64,000 nt of DNA, taken from Parahaliea maris (GTDB taxonomy: Bacteria; Pseudomonadota; Gammaproteobacteria; Pseudomonadales; Halieaceae). The notes under the pieces were generated by a model that saw only the letters and a program-made list of their open reading frames with translations, was not told where the DNA came from and did not search any database. Numbering within the stretch: the first letter of the stretch is position 1; every line of letters begins with the position of its first letter. Below, piece by piece: positions 8,747 to 16,774 of this stretch. A program made the position numbers and the translations under genes. The DNA is taken from contig NZ_VRZA01000003.1 in NCBI RefSeq assembly GCF_008064665.1, positions 682,001-746,000 on the forward strand. Reading direction: 5' to 3'.

Positions 8747-9982
8747 TTACGGCTTGCCGTCGGCCTCGATAAACGCCTCCAGCACCTGCTGGACATAGCG
8801 CTGGTCTTCCCCGCTCATGGTGGGGTGGCAGGGCAGCATGACGCCGTGCTGCATGATCTGGTCGCAGTTGCCCAGTCCCGCGGGATGAATACGGTAGTCC
8901 CTTCCCTTGAGCATGGGGTGGCGGGTGATGTTGCCGGAGAAGATTACCCGGGAGAAGACCCCGCTGTCCTCCAGGTGGATTTGCAGGGCCTTGCGGCTCC
9001 AGCCGGTCTCCGGGCGAATCTGCAGGGGGAAGCAGATCCAGGTGGTTTCGGTCTCGGGCAATGTGGTGGGCACGATGAATTTGTCGGCGTGCCGTTCGAA
9101 GAAAGCGTAATAATCCTGGAAGCGCGCGTTGCGAAGCTGCCAGAGTTCGTCGATCCGGTTCATCTGCCCGAGGCCGAAGGCCGCGCCCGCCTCGTTGGGA
9201 ATGAAGCCGTAGGCCAGGTCTTCAAAGATAAACAGGGAGTCGTAATCGACGCCATCCATCTGCTCCAGGAAGCGGCCGTCGCTCTCCGCCACTTTGGTAC
9301 CGAACATGTACTTCTCGGAAGAGCGGCCCCAGGCGCGCAGCATCAGGGCGCGGTCCAGCAGGGCATCGTCGTCGAAAAACACCATGCCACCGTTGCCGAG
9401 GGCGGTAATGATGTGAAAGATCGAAAAACTGGTGACGGAGATGTCGGCCCGGGTAGCGGTCTTTCGTCCCCGCAGGCTGCCTCCCAGGGTGTCGCAGGAG
9501 TCGTGCACCAGTTTCAGGCCGTGGCGGTCGGCAATCTCGCGCAGCCTGTCCCAGTCGCCAATGCCCCCCACCAGGTCGGGCACCAGCAGCGCCCGGGTGT
9601 TTTCCGTGATGACGTCCTCGACCCGGTCCGCCAGGATCTGGTAGCTGTCCAGGCCCACATCGACGAACACCGGCGTGTATCCCGCCTGGTAGATGGTGGC
9701 GACATCCGTGGAGAAGGTGAGCGCGGGAGTGATGATCTCGGACCCGGCGGGCAGGTTGAGCAGGCGCATGGCAATCATCAGCGCCGAAGAACCCGAGTTC
9801 ACCATGACGCCGTGTTTTTTACCCATGAATTCGGCGACACGGGCCTCGAATTCGCAGACGCGTGTGCCTGGAATCAGTCCGTTGGGGTCTTCCAGTACCG
9901 CGTTCACCTGTTGAATTTCATCCTGTCCGTACATGGCGCCGCCGTAGCGGACCACGCGGGGCGCAAGCTTGTTACTGGTCAT
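8747..9982 (-). CDS. DegT/DnrJ/EryC1/StrS-fold PLP enzyme with His in place of catalytic Lys
   Basis: A 411-residue protein of the sugar aminotransferase fold: NSGSSALMIAMRLL binds the PLP phosphate and VHDSCDTLGG carries the Asp (D161) that contacts the pyridine nitrogen. At the position where aminotransferases have the Schiff-base lysine (S-F-x-x-x-K-x-I-T), this protein reads SFSIFHIITALGNGG, with His190. Replacement of that Lys by His is the hallmark of the 3-dehydratases RfbH/E1 and ColD, so a dehydratase-like reaction is more likely than transamination. No sugar nucleotide genes lie nearby. It may share a transcript with the acyl-CoA synthetase. Confidence 0.8.
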   Translation of the reverse strand: MTSNKLAPRVVRYGGAMYGQDEIQQVNAVLEDPNGLIPGTRVCEFEARVAEFMGKKHGVMVNSGSSALMIAMRLLNLPAGSEIITPALTFSTDVATIYQAGYTPVFVDVGLDSYQILADRVEDVITENTRALLVPDLVGGIGDWDRLREIADRHGLKLVHDSCDTLGGSLRGRKTATRADISVTSFSIFHIITALGNGGMVFFDDDALLDRALMLRAWGRSSEKYMFGTKVAESDGRFLEQMDGVDYDSLFIFEDLAYGFIPNEAGAAFGLGQMNRIDELWQLRNARFQDYYAFFERHADKFIVPTTLPETETTWICFPLQIRPETGWSRKALQIHLEDSGVFSRVIFSGNITRHPMLKGRDYRIHPAGLGNCDQIMQHGVMLPCHPTMSGEDQRYVQQVLEAFIEADGKP

Positions 9983-10361
9983 CGCCTGTTATTCCTTTTA
10001 TTGCTCTGCGGATTCAGCCTTGCCGGGTTTACTGATCGCGCCCGGGAATGCTGCGGCATTCGATGAATGTGCCGTCATCAAAGTCAGCATACGCGGAACA
10101 CCAGGTGGGCTGAAATCGCCTGCCGGCAGGCTGGTTCAATAATTGGGGATACCCGGGGCAAAAGTTGCGCGTCACCCATTTCCGATCGTCACAGGAGACT
10201 TTGCTGAGTCGCTACGAAGGCAGTGCAGTGGTCTATCCTGTGAACTCAGTGGACTGACCTGCAGGTAGCTTCGATATGCTCAAGCCCGATCCAGACCGAC
10301 TCGACTTAACGGCCATTGCCCGTGAGAGAATCCACAACCGCCATCCCACGGAGATTGCTCC
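9983..10361. other. Intergenic region between divergent genes
   Basis: This 379-bp gap lies between the DegT-type gene (minus) and the DUF2834 gene (plus). It contains a perfect 14-bp palindrome, GCCTGCCGGCAGGC, at 10118-10131, which could be an operator. A 29-codon open frame at 10276-10365 starts with ATG, and its TGA overlaps the ATG of the DUF2834 gene (ATGA). Its product is not recognised, and it may be a leader peptide or chance. Confidence 0.4.
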
Positions 10362-10685
10362 ATGAGATACGTCTACGGCCTGCTGTGTATCCTCGGCACG
10401 GTTTTACCCTATGGCGCGTTGCTGCCCTGGCTTGTCGAAAACGGCCCCGATATCCAGTTGTTCCTCGCGGATGCCATCCGCACCGGCATCGGCACCTTCG
10501 CGTGGCTGGACGTGATGGTCTCGGCGCTGGTGCTGCTGGTGTTCATCTGGACGGAAGGCCTCGCGAAGGGCATGAAGCACCTGTGGCTGCCCACGCTTGG
10601 CACCTTCACGGTGGGCGTGTCACTGGGTCTGCCGCTGTTTCTGCTGATGCGCACGGTGCATCTGGAAAAGGTGCCGTCGCCCTGA
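10362..10685 (+). CDS. DUF2834 small membrane protein
   Basis: A 107-residue protein with three predicted membrane segments (about residues 4-22, 44-64 and 75-95), joined by the acidic/amide loop LVENGPDIQLFLADAI and a TEGLAKGMKHLW segment. Length and pattern agree with DUF2834, a family of unknown function. Its start overlaps the end of a possible 29-codon upstream frame. It ends 16 bp from the convergent LOG gene. Confidence 0.7.
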   Translation: MRYVYGLLCILGTVLPYGALLPWLVENGPDIQLFLADAIRTGIGTFAWLDVMVSALVLLVFIWTEGLAKGMKHLWLPTLGTFTVGVSLGLPLFLLMRTVHLEKVPSP

Positions 10686-10701
10686 GCCCGGTTGCCTGCG
10701 C

Positions 10702-11679
10702 TCAGCAGGAGTTGGCCGGGTCATTGGGCTGAATCAGGGGCTCACCGGCACGTTCATACCACAACTGCAGGCTCTCCCAGATGTCCTCGGCGGATTCGGC
10801 AAACCAGAACAGGTCCCGGTCTTCGCTGTCGATTACCCCCTCTTCCACCAGGAAGTCCACATCGAATGCCCGTCGCCAGAAGCTCTCTCCCACCAGGATC
10901 ACGGGCAGGGGTTTGATCTTCCGGGTCTGGATCAGTGTCAGGGTTTCAAACAGTTCGTCGAGGGTGCCAAAACCACCGGGGAAGGCCACCAGCGCCCTGG
11001 CGCGTAGCATGAAGTGCATTTTACGCAGGGCGAAATAGTGGAACTGGAAGCAGAGCTCCGGCGTGACATAAGGGTTGGGAAACTGCTCGTGGGGCAGGGT
11101 GATGTTAAGGCCTACGGTTTCGCCGCCGGCGTTGCAGGCGCCGCGGTTGGCCGCTTCCATGATGCCGGGCCCGCCCCCCGTCATGACCACCAGCCGGGAG
11201 TCGCTGCAGCCTTCTCCAGACTCCGCTACAAGGCGGCTGAAGGCTCGCGCCACTTCGTAGTAGCGGCTGTTCTCCTCGATGCGCTGCGCGATCTTCAACT
11301 GGCGGTGGAACTCCGGGTCCTGTGGGCTGTGCTGCAGGGCGTGTTCCAGTTCGACGACCCGTTGGCGGGCGGCGAGCGGTTCCACAATCCGCGTGCTGCC
11401 GAACACTACGATGGTGTGGCGAATGCCGTGCTTCCGCATCAGGCGTTCCGGTTTCAGGTAGTCCAGCTGCAGGCGTACGCCACGGGCGTCATCGCTCTCG
11501 AGAAAGTGCGTGTCTTCGACACTGGGCTGGTAGGAGGGGCTCTCCAGAATCGCCTGTAACTGCTCTGAGCAGGTTGGATCCTGCTGTGCTGGCTTTGGCG
11601 TTTCCCAGGGCAACCGCTGCTTGCGCTGCAAGGGTGGGGCCGGCGGGGGCACGCTGCGGTTCTTGTTGTCGTCATCCAT
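10702..11679 (-). CDS. LOG-family nucleotide-binding protein
   Basis: A 325-residue Rossmann-fold protein with the LOG signature PGGFGTLDELFE plus the conserved R of LRKMHFMLRARA and the VMTGGGPGIMEAANRGA loop. LOG proteins hydrolyse nucleoside 5'-monophosphates to ribose phosphate and base. This is the longer bacterial form, with about 120 residues before the core. It is the last gene of a minus-strand run UbiA - sugar transferase - LOG (76 bp after the sugar transferase). The exact substrate is not predicted. Confidence 0.8.
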   Translation of the reverse strand: MDDDNKNRSVPPPAPPLQRKQRLPWETPKPAQQDPTCSEQLQAILESPSYQPSVEDTHFLESDDARGVRLQLDYLKPERLMRKHGIRHTIVVFGSTRIVEPLAARQRVVELEHALQHSPQDPEFHRQLKIAQRIEENSRYYEVARAFSRLVAESGEGCSDSRLVVMTGGGPGIMEAANRGACNAGGETVGLNITLPHEQFPNPYVTPELCFQFHYFALRKMHFMLRARALVAFPGGFGTLDELFETLTLIQTRKIKPLPVILVGESFWRRAFDVDFLVEEGVIDSEDRDLFWFAESAEDIWESLQLWYERAGEPLIQPNDPANSC

Positions 11680-11754
11680 AGTGAGCTGAGTCTAGATCAG
11701 CGCGGCGGTAAACGGTACTGCCCGTGTGAAGGGCCTGATGTCCAGCGGGGTCGG

Positions 11755-12414
11755 CTATTCCAGCAGGCGGGCGATATGCTCCGCAGAGCGCTGCCGCGCC
11801 CTACCCGACCACACGCTGGTGAGGGTGCGCCATACAACCGGCCAGTCGCGCCAGGGGGAGGGATCTGCCAGGTACGCCAGCTGAAGACGGACTTTTTCTG
11901 GCAGCAGGCGGGTCAGGTAGAGGGATTCTGCCTCGTCCCGCCCGGCCAGTACGGCGTCCTCCGCAAGAAAATCCACCGCCGCCGGCCCGGTGATTCCCGG
12001 GCGCACGCTCTGCAACGCGGCGAGCGCCTCCGGGGGCAGGTGAGCGGCGTGTTTCAGGGGCAGGGGCCGGGGGCCGACAAGGCTCATATCACCGCGCAGC
12101 ACATTGTAAAGCTGGGGCAGCTCGTCCAGCCGCCAGCGCCGCAGCAACAGGCCGGGACGGGTGATCCTGGCATCGTCTTCCGCCGCGATACTGCTGCTGT
12201 CGCCGGTACCCGTTTGCAGCGAACGGAATTTATACAGGGTAAAAGGCACCCCGTTGCGACCCAGGCGCATCTGGCCATAGAGGATGGGGCGACCGCTGCC
12301 CAGGCCCACCCACAGGCCAAGCGCCAACAGCAGCGGTGACAGGCCCACGAGTGCCGCGGCAGCGCAGGCCAGGTCCACAATGGGTTTGCAGCGGTGCTGC
12401 CGAGGCGACGTCAT
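11755..12414 (-). CDS. Bacterial sugar transferase (short, undecaprenyl-phosphate sugar phosphotransferase type)
   Basis: A 219-residue protein with one N-terminal membrane segment (about residues 13-35) and the catalytic region of the family: LYKFRSLQTG, the basic/acidic RRWRLDELPQLYNVLRGDMS and SLVGPRPLPL. Such enzymes move a sugar 1-phosphate to undecaprenyl phosphate and start glycan assembly at the inner membrane. The family's KRxxD motif appears as KPIVD. There are no glycosyltransferases or flippases next to it, so the glycan it serves is unknown. It lies 10 bp after the UbiA gene, so co-transcription is likely. Confidence 0.83.
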   Translation of the reverse strand: MTSPRQHRCKPIVDLACAAAALVGLSPLLLALGLWVGLGSGRPILYGQMRLGRNGVPFTLYKFRSLQTGTGDSSSIAAEDDARITRPGLLLRRWRLDELPQLYNVLRGDMSLVGPRPLPLKHAAHLPPEALAALQSVRPGITGPAAVDFLAEDAVLAGRDEAESLYLTRLLPEKVRLQLAYLADPSPWRDWPVVWRTLTSVWSGRARQRSAEHIARLLE

Positions 12415-12424
12415 CGGTCTGGTT

Positions 12425-13357
12425 TCAGTAGCCCAGCACAGCGCCGACCCCTACTCCGGCGGCGTAGAGCACGAAGGTGAGCAGCGTCAGGGGCTGCACT
12501 GGCCGGTTGCGGTGAAAGGTGTCCGGCTCGTGCCAGGTCCAGTACTGGGCCAGCAGTGCGCTGGGCAGGGCGGAGAAGCCCAGCCAGACGGGCTTTGGCA
12601 GGCCACCCAGTAGCGGGTACACGAGCAGCAGCCCAAAGCCGGCCAGGTAGATCACGGGTAACAGGCGGCTGGCCCGGTGCTTGCCCAGGCGTGCCACCAG
12701 GTTGTACTTGCCGGCGCTGCGGTCGGCGTGGAAGTCGGGAAACTCGTTCACCCAGAGGAAGGCGGCGATGAAGATACCCAGCGGCAGGGAGAGCCAGAAA
12801 ACGTCAGAGCTGACGCTGTGACTCATCAGCATGCCGGTACTCAGGGCCACCAGTGGGCCGTAGCACAACACCACGTCCAGCTCGCCGAGCCCGCGGTAGG
12901 CCAGTTGCAGGGGTGGCCCGTGGTAGGACCAGCCCAGTACCAGGCCGGTGGTGCCGAGCCAGAACAGGCCGGGTTCGCGCAGCAGGACCATCAGCGCGCC
13001 CAGGGCGATACCCACCGCCCCGAAACCGAAGGCGATGCCCCAGGTTTGGCGGCGGGACAGCAGTTCATCCACCAGTACCCGCTTGCCGCCGGAGAAGTTG
13101 GTCCGGTCCTCGGGCTGCACCGCGAGGTCGGTACCCGAGTCGTAGTCGTAGACATCCCCCCAGGCGTTCTTGGCCACTTCCATACAGAACATGGCCAGCC
13201 CCATGACGGCCAGCCACGGCCAGGAAAAATCCGGGTGCCCGGCAACGGGCGCCGCGCCCACGGTCATGGCGGCCAGGGAGGTGATACTGATCTTGGGGTC
13301 TGCCAGGCGCCACAGGCCGGCGTTGAATTGATTGTCCATTGGCCTGGTCAGCGCCAT
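12425..13357 (-). CDS. UbiA-family prenyltransferase (MenA-like)
   Basis: A 310-residue polytopic membrane protein with about eight membrane segments. It has both Asp-rich motifs of UbiA enzymes: NAWGDVYDYDSGTD near residue 65, and NEFPDFHADRSAGKYNL near residue 205. The motif style is closer to MenA (1,4-dihydroxy-2-naphthoate prenyltransferase) than to UbiA proper, but no other menaquinone genes are in view. The start may be the ATG at 13357 or the one at 13339; neither has a strong ribosome binding site. It heads the run with the sugar transferase and LOG genes. Confidence 0.8.
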   Translation of the reverse strand: MALTRPMDNQFNAGLWRLADPKISITSLAAMTVGAAPVAGHPDFSWPWLAVMGLAMFCMEVAKNAWGDVYDYDSGTDLAVQPEDRTNFSGGKRVLVDELLSRRQTWGIAFGFGAVGIALGALMVLLREPGLFWLGTTGLVLGWSYHGPPLQLAYRGLGELDVVLCYGPLVALSTGMLMSHSVSSDVFWLSLPLGIFIAAFLWVNEFPDFHADRSAGKYNLVARLGKHRASRLLPVIYLAGFGLLLVYPLLGGLPKPVWLGFSALPSALLAQYWTWHEPDTFHRNRPVQPLTLLTFVLYAAGVGVGAVLGY

Positions 13358-13719
13358 TTGTCGGGGGCTTCAGTGTAGCCCGGTCATCTCGAATTCCGCT
13401 ACCGATCCCGGGTTCGGGTGACATCACGCGTGTGGGTATGCTGCTATTTACCAGAAGCTCCTGCGAGAGAATGCACTGGCCACCGCCACCCTGGCCGAAA
13501 AACGTTCCCAGGGGAGAAGCTTTGCCAAGCTGGTGAAAGAAGTGAAGCGCATCAAGCAGAACAAGACGGATACCTGACGATTTCCCTCGGGGAGTGCCGG
13601 GCTGGTAGGGTGGGTCATGAACCGACCGGGTTGCGATAGCGGGTGTCGGTTTGCGTGGCAATTCACACATGCGTCCTATACTGCCAAGAGGCGGCAATGG
13701 GAAACCGGGAGGTTTAAAC
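13358..13719. other. Intergenic region with a possible gene remnant
   Basis: This 362-bp stretch between the UbiA gene and the dynamin-like gene holds the short open frame described next and the Shine-Dalgarno of the dynamin-like gene. No RNA or insertion sequence was recognised. Confidence 0.5.
13449..13577 (+). pseudogene. Possible gene remnant or small basic protein
   Basis: An in-frame stretch encodes YQKLLRENALATATLAEKR followed by a Lys/Arg-rich tail ending in TGA. It has the base composition and residue pattern of a real C-terminus (helical, basic), but the frame is closed by TGA at 13419 and contains no normal start codon; only ATT at 13446 is available. It may be the decayed end of a small RNA- or ribosome-binding protein, or a gene with a non-standard start. 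Not identified. Confidence 0.25.
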
Positions 13720-15150
13720 TTGGCCAGAAGCACCACTCAGGAACGGATCAAGCGCCTGGAGGCTCACCTCCGGCAGGAAAACCCGATTCTGGCAGGTTGT
13801 GTAAAGAGTTTTCAGCGTCTCGACCGGGTTGCCCGCAAACTGGGTTTGATGGAGCGCGATAGCTCCTACGCGACCCAGGTGTCATGGTGGCCGGTCATTT
13901 CCCTGCTCGGCACCTTTTCCGCGGGCAAGTCCACGTTTATCAATCAGTACGCCGGTGAGAACCTGCAGCGCACAGGCAACCAGGCGGTAGACGACAAGTT
14001 CACGGTGGTCTGTTACGGCACTGGCGGCGCCTCGACCTCCCTGCCGGGGCTGGCGCTGGACAGTGATCCACGCTTCCCGTTCTACCAGATCAGCCTGGAT
14101 ATCGAGCGCGTGGCGGAAGGCGAAGGGCGGCGGGTGGATTCCTACCTGCAGCTGAAGACCCTGCAGGCGGAACACCTTCGCGGCAAGATTCTGATCGACT
14201 CACCCGGCTTCGACGCCGACCAGCAGCGCAACTCGACCCTGGTCATTACCGAGCACATCATCAACCTGTCTGACCTGGTGCTGGTGTTCTTCGATGCCCG
14301 CCACCCGGAACCGGGGGCCATGGCCGATACCCTGAAGCACCTGGTGGCGGAAACGGTCAAGCGACCGGATGCCACCAAGTTCCTGTATATCCTCAACCAG
14401 ATCGATAACACCGCCCGCGAAGACAACCCCGAGGAGGTGGTGGCCGCCTGGCAGCGCGCCCTGGCCCAGCACGGGCTGACCGCGGGGCGGTTCTACCGCA
14501 TCTACGCCCGGGGTGCCGCCCTGCCGATCAAGGACGATCAGATCCGCCAGCGCCTGGAGCGCAAGCGCGACGAGGACCTGGCAGAGATCGAGGCCCGCAT
14601 TCACCAGGTGGAAGTGGAGCGCGCCTATCGCGTGGTGGGGGTACTGGACAAAACCGCCCGCCATCTGCGCGACACCATCGTGCCGCGCCTGACCGAGGCC
14701 CGCCGTGCCTGGCGCCGACGTACCTTCTGGTACAGCCTGCCGGTGTTTTCCCTGCTGATTGGGTTGTTTCTCTGGTGGAGTATCGGGGGAGGGCACTGGG
14801 AGGGCTTTCACCTGCTGCCGTTTACCGGACTCTCACTTCCCGAACAGTTGACGGTGGGCGCGGTACTCGCTGTGCTGCTTTGTCTTATCTACTACCCCCT
14901 GCGAGCGCTTGCTGGCGCAGCTGCACAACGCAAACTGGCGAAGGACGAGTCCCTGGGGCCGGATCGTGATCAGGTTCTGCGGGCTTTCGATTGGAACCGC
15001 AAGGCCTGGTGGAATTCACTCGCCGATGCCAACCCGCGCGGTTGGGGACGCTGGCGGCGGCGGCAGCTGGACAAGGTGCTGTCTGAGGCGGACGGCTTTG
15101 TGCAGGCACTTAATGACTGCTATGCGCGACCTTCTGGCGGGGACGGTTGA
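13720..15150 (+). CDS. Dynamin-like GTPase with C-terminal membrane segments
   Basis: Large GTPase of 476 residues. The G1 loop is LLGTFSAGKSTFIN, G3 is DSPGFDAD and G4 is LNQID, as in dynamin/EHD-type GTPases. A helical stretch with many charged residues follows, then two membrane segments (about residues 340-360 and 375-400) that may act as a membrane paddle. The TTG at 13720 is chosen because GGGAGG lies 7 nt upstream; the ATGs at 13651 and 13669 have none. Bacterial relatives act in membrane remodelling or repair. It is single here, not paired with a second dynamin-like gene. Confidence 0.8.
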   Translation: MARSTTQERIKRLEAHLRQENPILAGCVKSFQRLDRVARKLGLMERDSSYATQVSWWPVISLLGTFSAGKSTFINQYAGENLQRTGNQAVDDKFTVVCYGTGGASTSLPGLALDSDPRFPFYQISLDIERVAEGEGRRVDSYLQLKTLQAEHLRGKILIDSPGFDADQQRNSTLVITEHIINLSDLVLVFFDARHPEPGAMADTLKHLVAETVKRPDATKFLYILNQIDNTAREDNPEEVVAAWQRALAQHGLTAGRFYRIYARGAALPIKDDQIRQRLERKRDEDLAEIEARIHQVEVERAYRVVGVLDKTARHLRDTIVPRLTEARRAWRRRTFWYSLPVFSLLIGLFLWWSIGGGHWEGFHLLPFTGLSLPEQLTVGAVLAVLLCLIYYPLRALAGAAAQRKLAKDESLGPDRDQVLRAFDWNRKAWWNSLADANPRGWGRWRRRQLDKVLSEADGFVQALNDCYARPSGGDG

Positions 15151-15296
15151 AGTGCGGGGCCCTCGCTCAGGCTGGATGCCGCATTCGACCCATAGCGGGT
15201 ATTCGCGAGTCCCGGTTTTAGAGTCTGCTTCCGATTAAAATCTGACTAACTGTGTGATAGCGTTTCACTGCTTCTCGTTATCAATGGGGACAGCCC

Positions 15297-15791
15297 ATGG
15301 CGTCCAGGCGCGACTACCAACTGGCGGTAGCTGTAGATACTCTTCTGCTTTGGGGGCGGCTCGGTGGTGCCTACTGTGCAGTAGCGCTCATCGCCTACGG
15401 GTTTTTGAGTCTGATGGCTGTACCCGACTGGGTTGCTCCGACAACCTTGGCCATTGCGCTGCTTATTGGCCTTACTGCCGCTTTGCGGCTGCGACCTTTC
15501 CTCGTCGTCCGTAAGCACGGCGTTCCCATGGAGGGTAGAGTCACTGAGATCAAAGAGCGCAGGGTGAAGAACAACAGTGATGGTGGATCATTTCTCAAGA
15601 AGCGTTTGGTCTATTCGTACGAATACGAGGGAGTGGAGTATCGAGGACAGACTACATGGGGTTCATCGGGACGTTTCGGCACACTGGATACAGGTAATCC
15701 GATTCAGATCATCATAAACCCCAGGCGCCCTGCTGAAGCAGTCTGGATTGATGACATGCCGATCAAAATGCCCCAGGTGATCGGGATGTAG
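15297..15791 (+). CDS. DUF3592 membrane protein
   Basis: A 164-residue protein with two N-terminal membrane segments (about residues 20-40 and 48-66). A soluble region follows with VYSYEYEGVEYRGQT and an INPRRPAEAVW segment, the usual layout of DUF3592: beta-rich, with a Y.Y...G..Y motif. Function unknown. GGGGA lies 7 nt before the ATG. It is a lone gene with slightly lower GC than its neighbours, converging on the toxin gene. Confidence 0.7.
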   Translation: MASRRDYQLAVAVDTLLLWGRLGGAYCAVALIAYGFLSLMAVPDWVAPTTLAIALLIGLTAALRLRPFLVVRKHGVPMEGRVTEIKERRVKNNSDGGSFLKKRLVYSYEYEGVEYRGQTTWGSSGRFGTLDTGNPIQIIINPRRPAEAVWIDDMPIKMPQVIGM

Positions 15792-15827
15792 TCCGGTCTT
15801 CAGGTTGTCAGGGCCGAGGCCCCCCCG

Positions 15828-16346
15828 TCAAATTTGCCTGAGTACGTTCATCGGTACAAACAGTCTCATTGGGTCATCTGTGAATGGCTGAAACATATCG
15901 AACCTGTCGTAGAATGCTTTCGCATCATCGTCGAGCAAGTCGAGAATCAAGCCAATGGCGGGCAGTCCATTATCCGTCAGTTGCACACTATGCCTCAGTG
16001 CGCTGACCAGAGTTTTCTCTCCGTAGCGCTTGCCTTGGTATGCCTTATCCACGGCCAACCGTGCGAGCAGCACGACTGGCACCGGATAATTCGGTAGCTT
16101 GGCCTCAACAGGGATTTCCGCTTTTGAGACGGTAGATGAAGCCAGGGTGTAGTAGGCCGCCATTGGTGTTTTGGCGCCTTCCTCGGGATGGCGTGCAGGC
16201 AATACCCAAGTGCTGCTCAAACCCAATCCCATGTTCTTTGCTGCGAAGCGGGCTAAGAACGCGTTCATGTCAGGCTTTCCGCAATCGAAGGCCTTGACGT
16301 CAAAATGTGAAGGGTTGAGCGCTATAAACTCTTGCGGAACTGACAA
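15828..16346 (-). CDS. GNAT-family toxin (TacT-type) of a type II toxin-antitoxin system
   Basis: A 172-residue GNAT acetyltransferase. The acetyl-CoA-binding part is LLARLAVDKAYQGKRYGEKTL and the catalytic Tyr region is KAFYDRFDMFQPF. Relatives acetylate the amino group of aminoacyl-tRNAs and stop translation. The gene starts with TTG directly after the TGA of the DUF1778 antitoxin gene (TGATTG, no gap), the usual coupling in TacA-TacT loci. The length is normal for the family and no disruption is seen. Confidence 0.88.
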   Translation of the reverse strand: MSVPQEFIALNPSHFDVKAFDCGKPDMNAFLARFAAKNMGLGLSSTWVLPARHPEEGAKTPMAAYYTLASSTVSKAEIPVEAKLPNYPVPVVLLARLAVDKAYQGKRYGEKTLVSALRHSVQLTDNGLPAIGLILDLLDDDAKAFYDRFDMFQPFTDDPMRLFVPMNVLRQI

Positions 16347-16628
16347 TCAAAATCCTTCTTGATCAAGGCGCTTGGCGGCCTCCAGGATACGGGCGCTGGG
16401 GACGGCAGAAGTGTCCTGGCATGCCATCATGAAGGCATCGAACTGGTCATTCGTAACTTTGATAGAGGCTTGCTGTTTCAAAATCTCAGGCGCATCCTGC
16501 CTAATCAGGCGAGTGATGTATTCTGTAACTGACGAGCAGCCCAGTGCCGCAGAAGCTCTTTCTGCCAGGGACTTCGTTTCTGAGTCGACTCTCATGTCCA
16601 GTCGCTCTTTACGGGCTGAAGTGGTCAT
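16347..16628 (-). CDS. DUF1778 (TacA-type, RHH) antitoxin
   Basis: A 93-residue protein with an N-terminal ribbon-helix-helix DNA-binding part (KERLDMRVDSETKSLAERAS). A C-terminal tail (about residues 60-93) would wrap and block the GNAT toxin. It is encoded just before the toxin. A strong GGAAGGAG precedes the ATG. The promoter upstream contains a perfect palindrome that is the probable autoregulation site. Confidence 0.88.
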   Translation of the reverse strand: MTTSARKERLDMRVDSETKSLAERASAALGCSSVTEYITRLIRQDAPEILKQQASIKVTNDQFDAFMMACQDTSAVPSARILEAAKRLDQEGF

Positions 16629-16646
16629 TTCTCCTTCCTCTGAGAG

Positions 16647-16698
16647 ATCAAGTCTCTTGATTTGCGCTAATGTACGTCAACATGACGTACAATCTCAA
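16647..16698 (-). promoter_or_regulatory. Toxin-antitoxin promoter with palindromic operators
   Basis: On the minus strand TTGAGA (16698-16693) and TACATT (16674-16669) form a -35/-10 pair with an 18-bp spacer. A perfect inverted repeat TGTACGTCA-ACA-TGACGTACA (16671-16691) lies within the spacer and overlaps the -10, ideal for repression by the RHH antitoxin. A second perfect repeat, ATCAAG-TCT-CTTGAT, sits at 16647-16661 in the leader. The operator role is inferred. Confidence 0.6.
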
Positions 16699-16708
16699 GG
16701 AAAGTTTC

Positions 16709-16774
16709 ATGTCTGCCTTCTTGTTGGTGGTGTTGCTGACTGATATTTTGCTCGGCGTTATCGTAACGTATTGA
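16709..16774 (+). CDS. Possible 21-residue hydrophobic membrane peptide
   Basis: A short frame encodes MSAFLLVVLLTDILLGVIVTY, a single membrane-spanning segment. AAGGAAAG lies 5 nt upstream of the ATG, an excellent ribosome binding site. It is divergent from the TacA-TacT pair and next to its operator. Small hydrophobic peptides of this kind include type I toxins such as Ibs. No good plus-strand promoter was seen that would leave the ribosome binding site intact, and chance cannot be excluded. Confidence 0.3.
   Translation: MSAFLLVVLLTDILLGVIVTY

Noticed and set aside
8510-10066. Open frame of 518 codons on the plus strand
   Set aside because: Antisense to the DegT-type gene and the start of the acyl-CoA synthetase gene; no recognisable domain.
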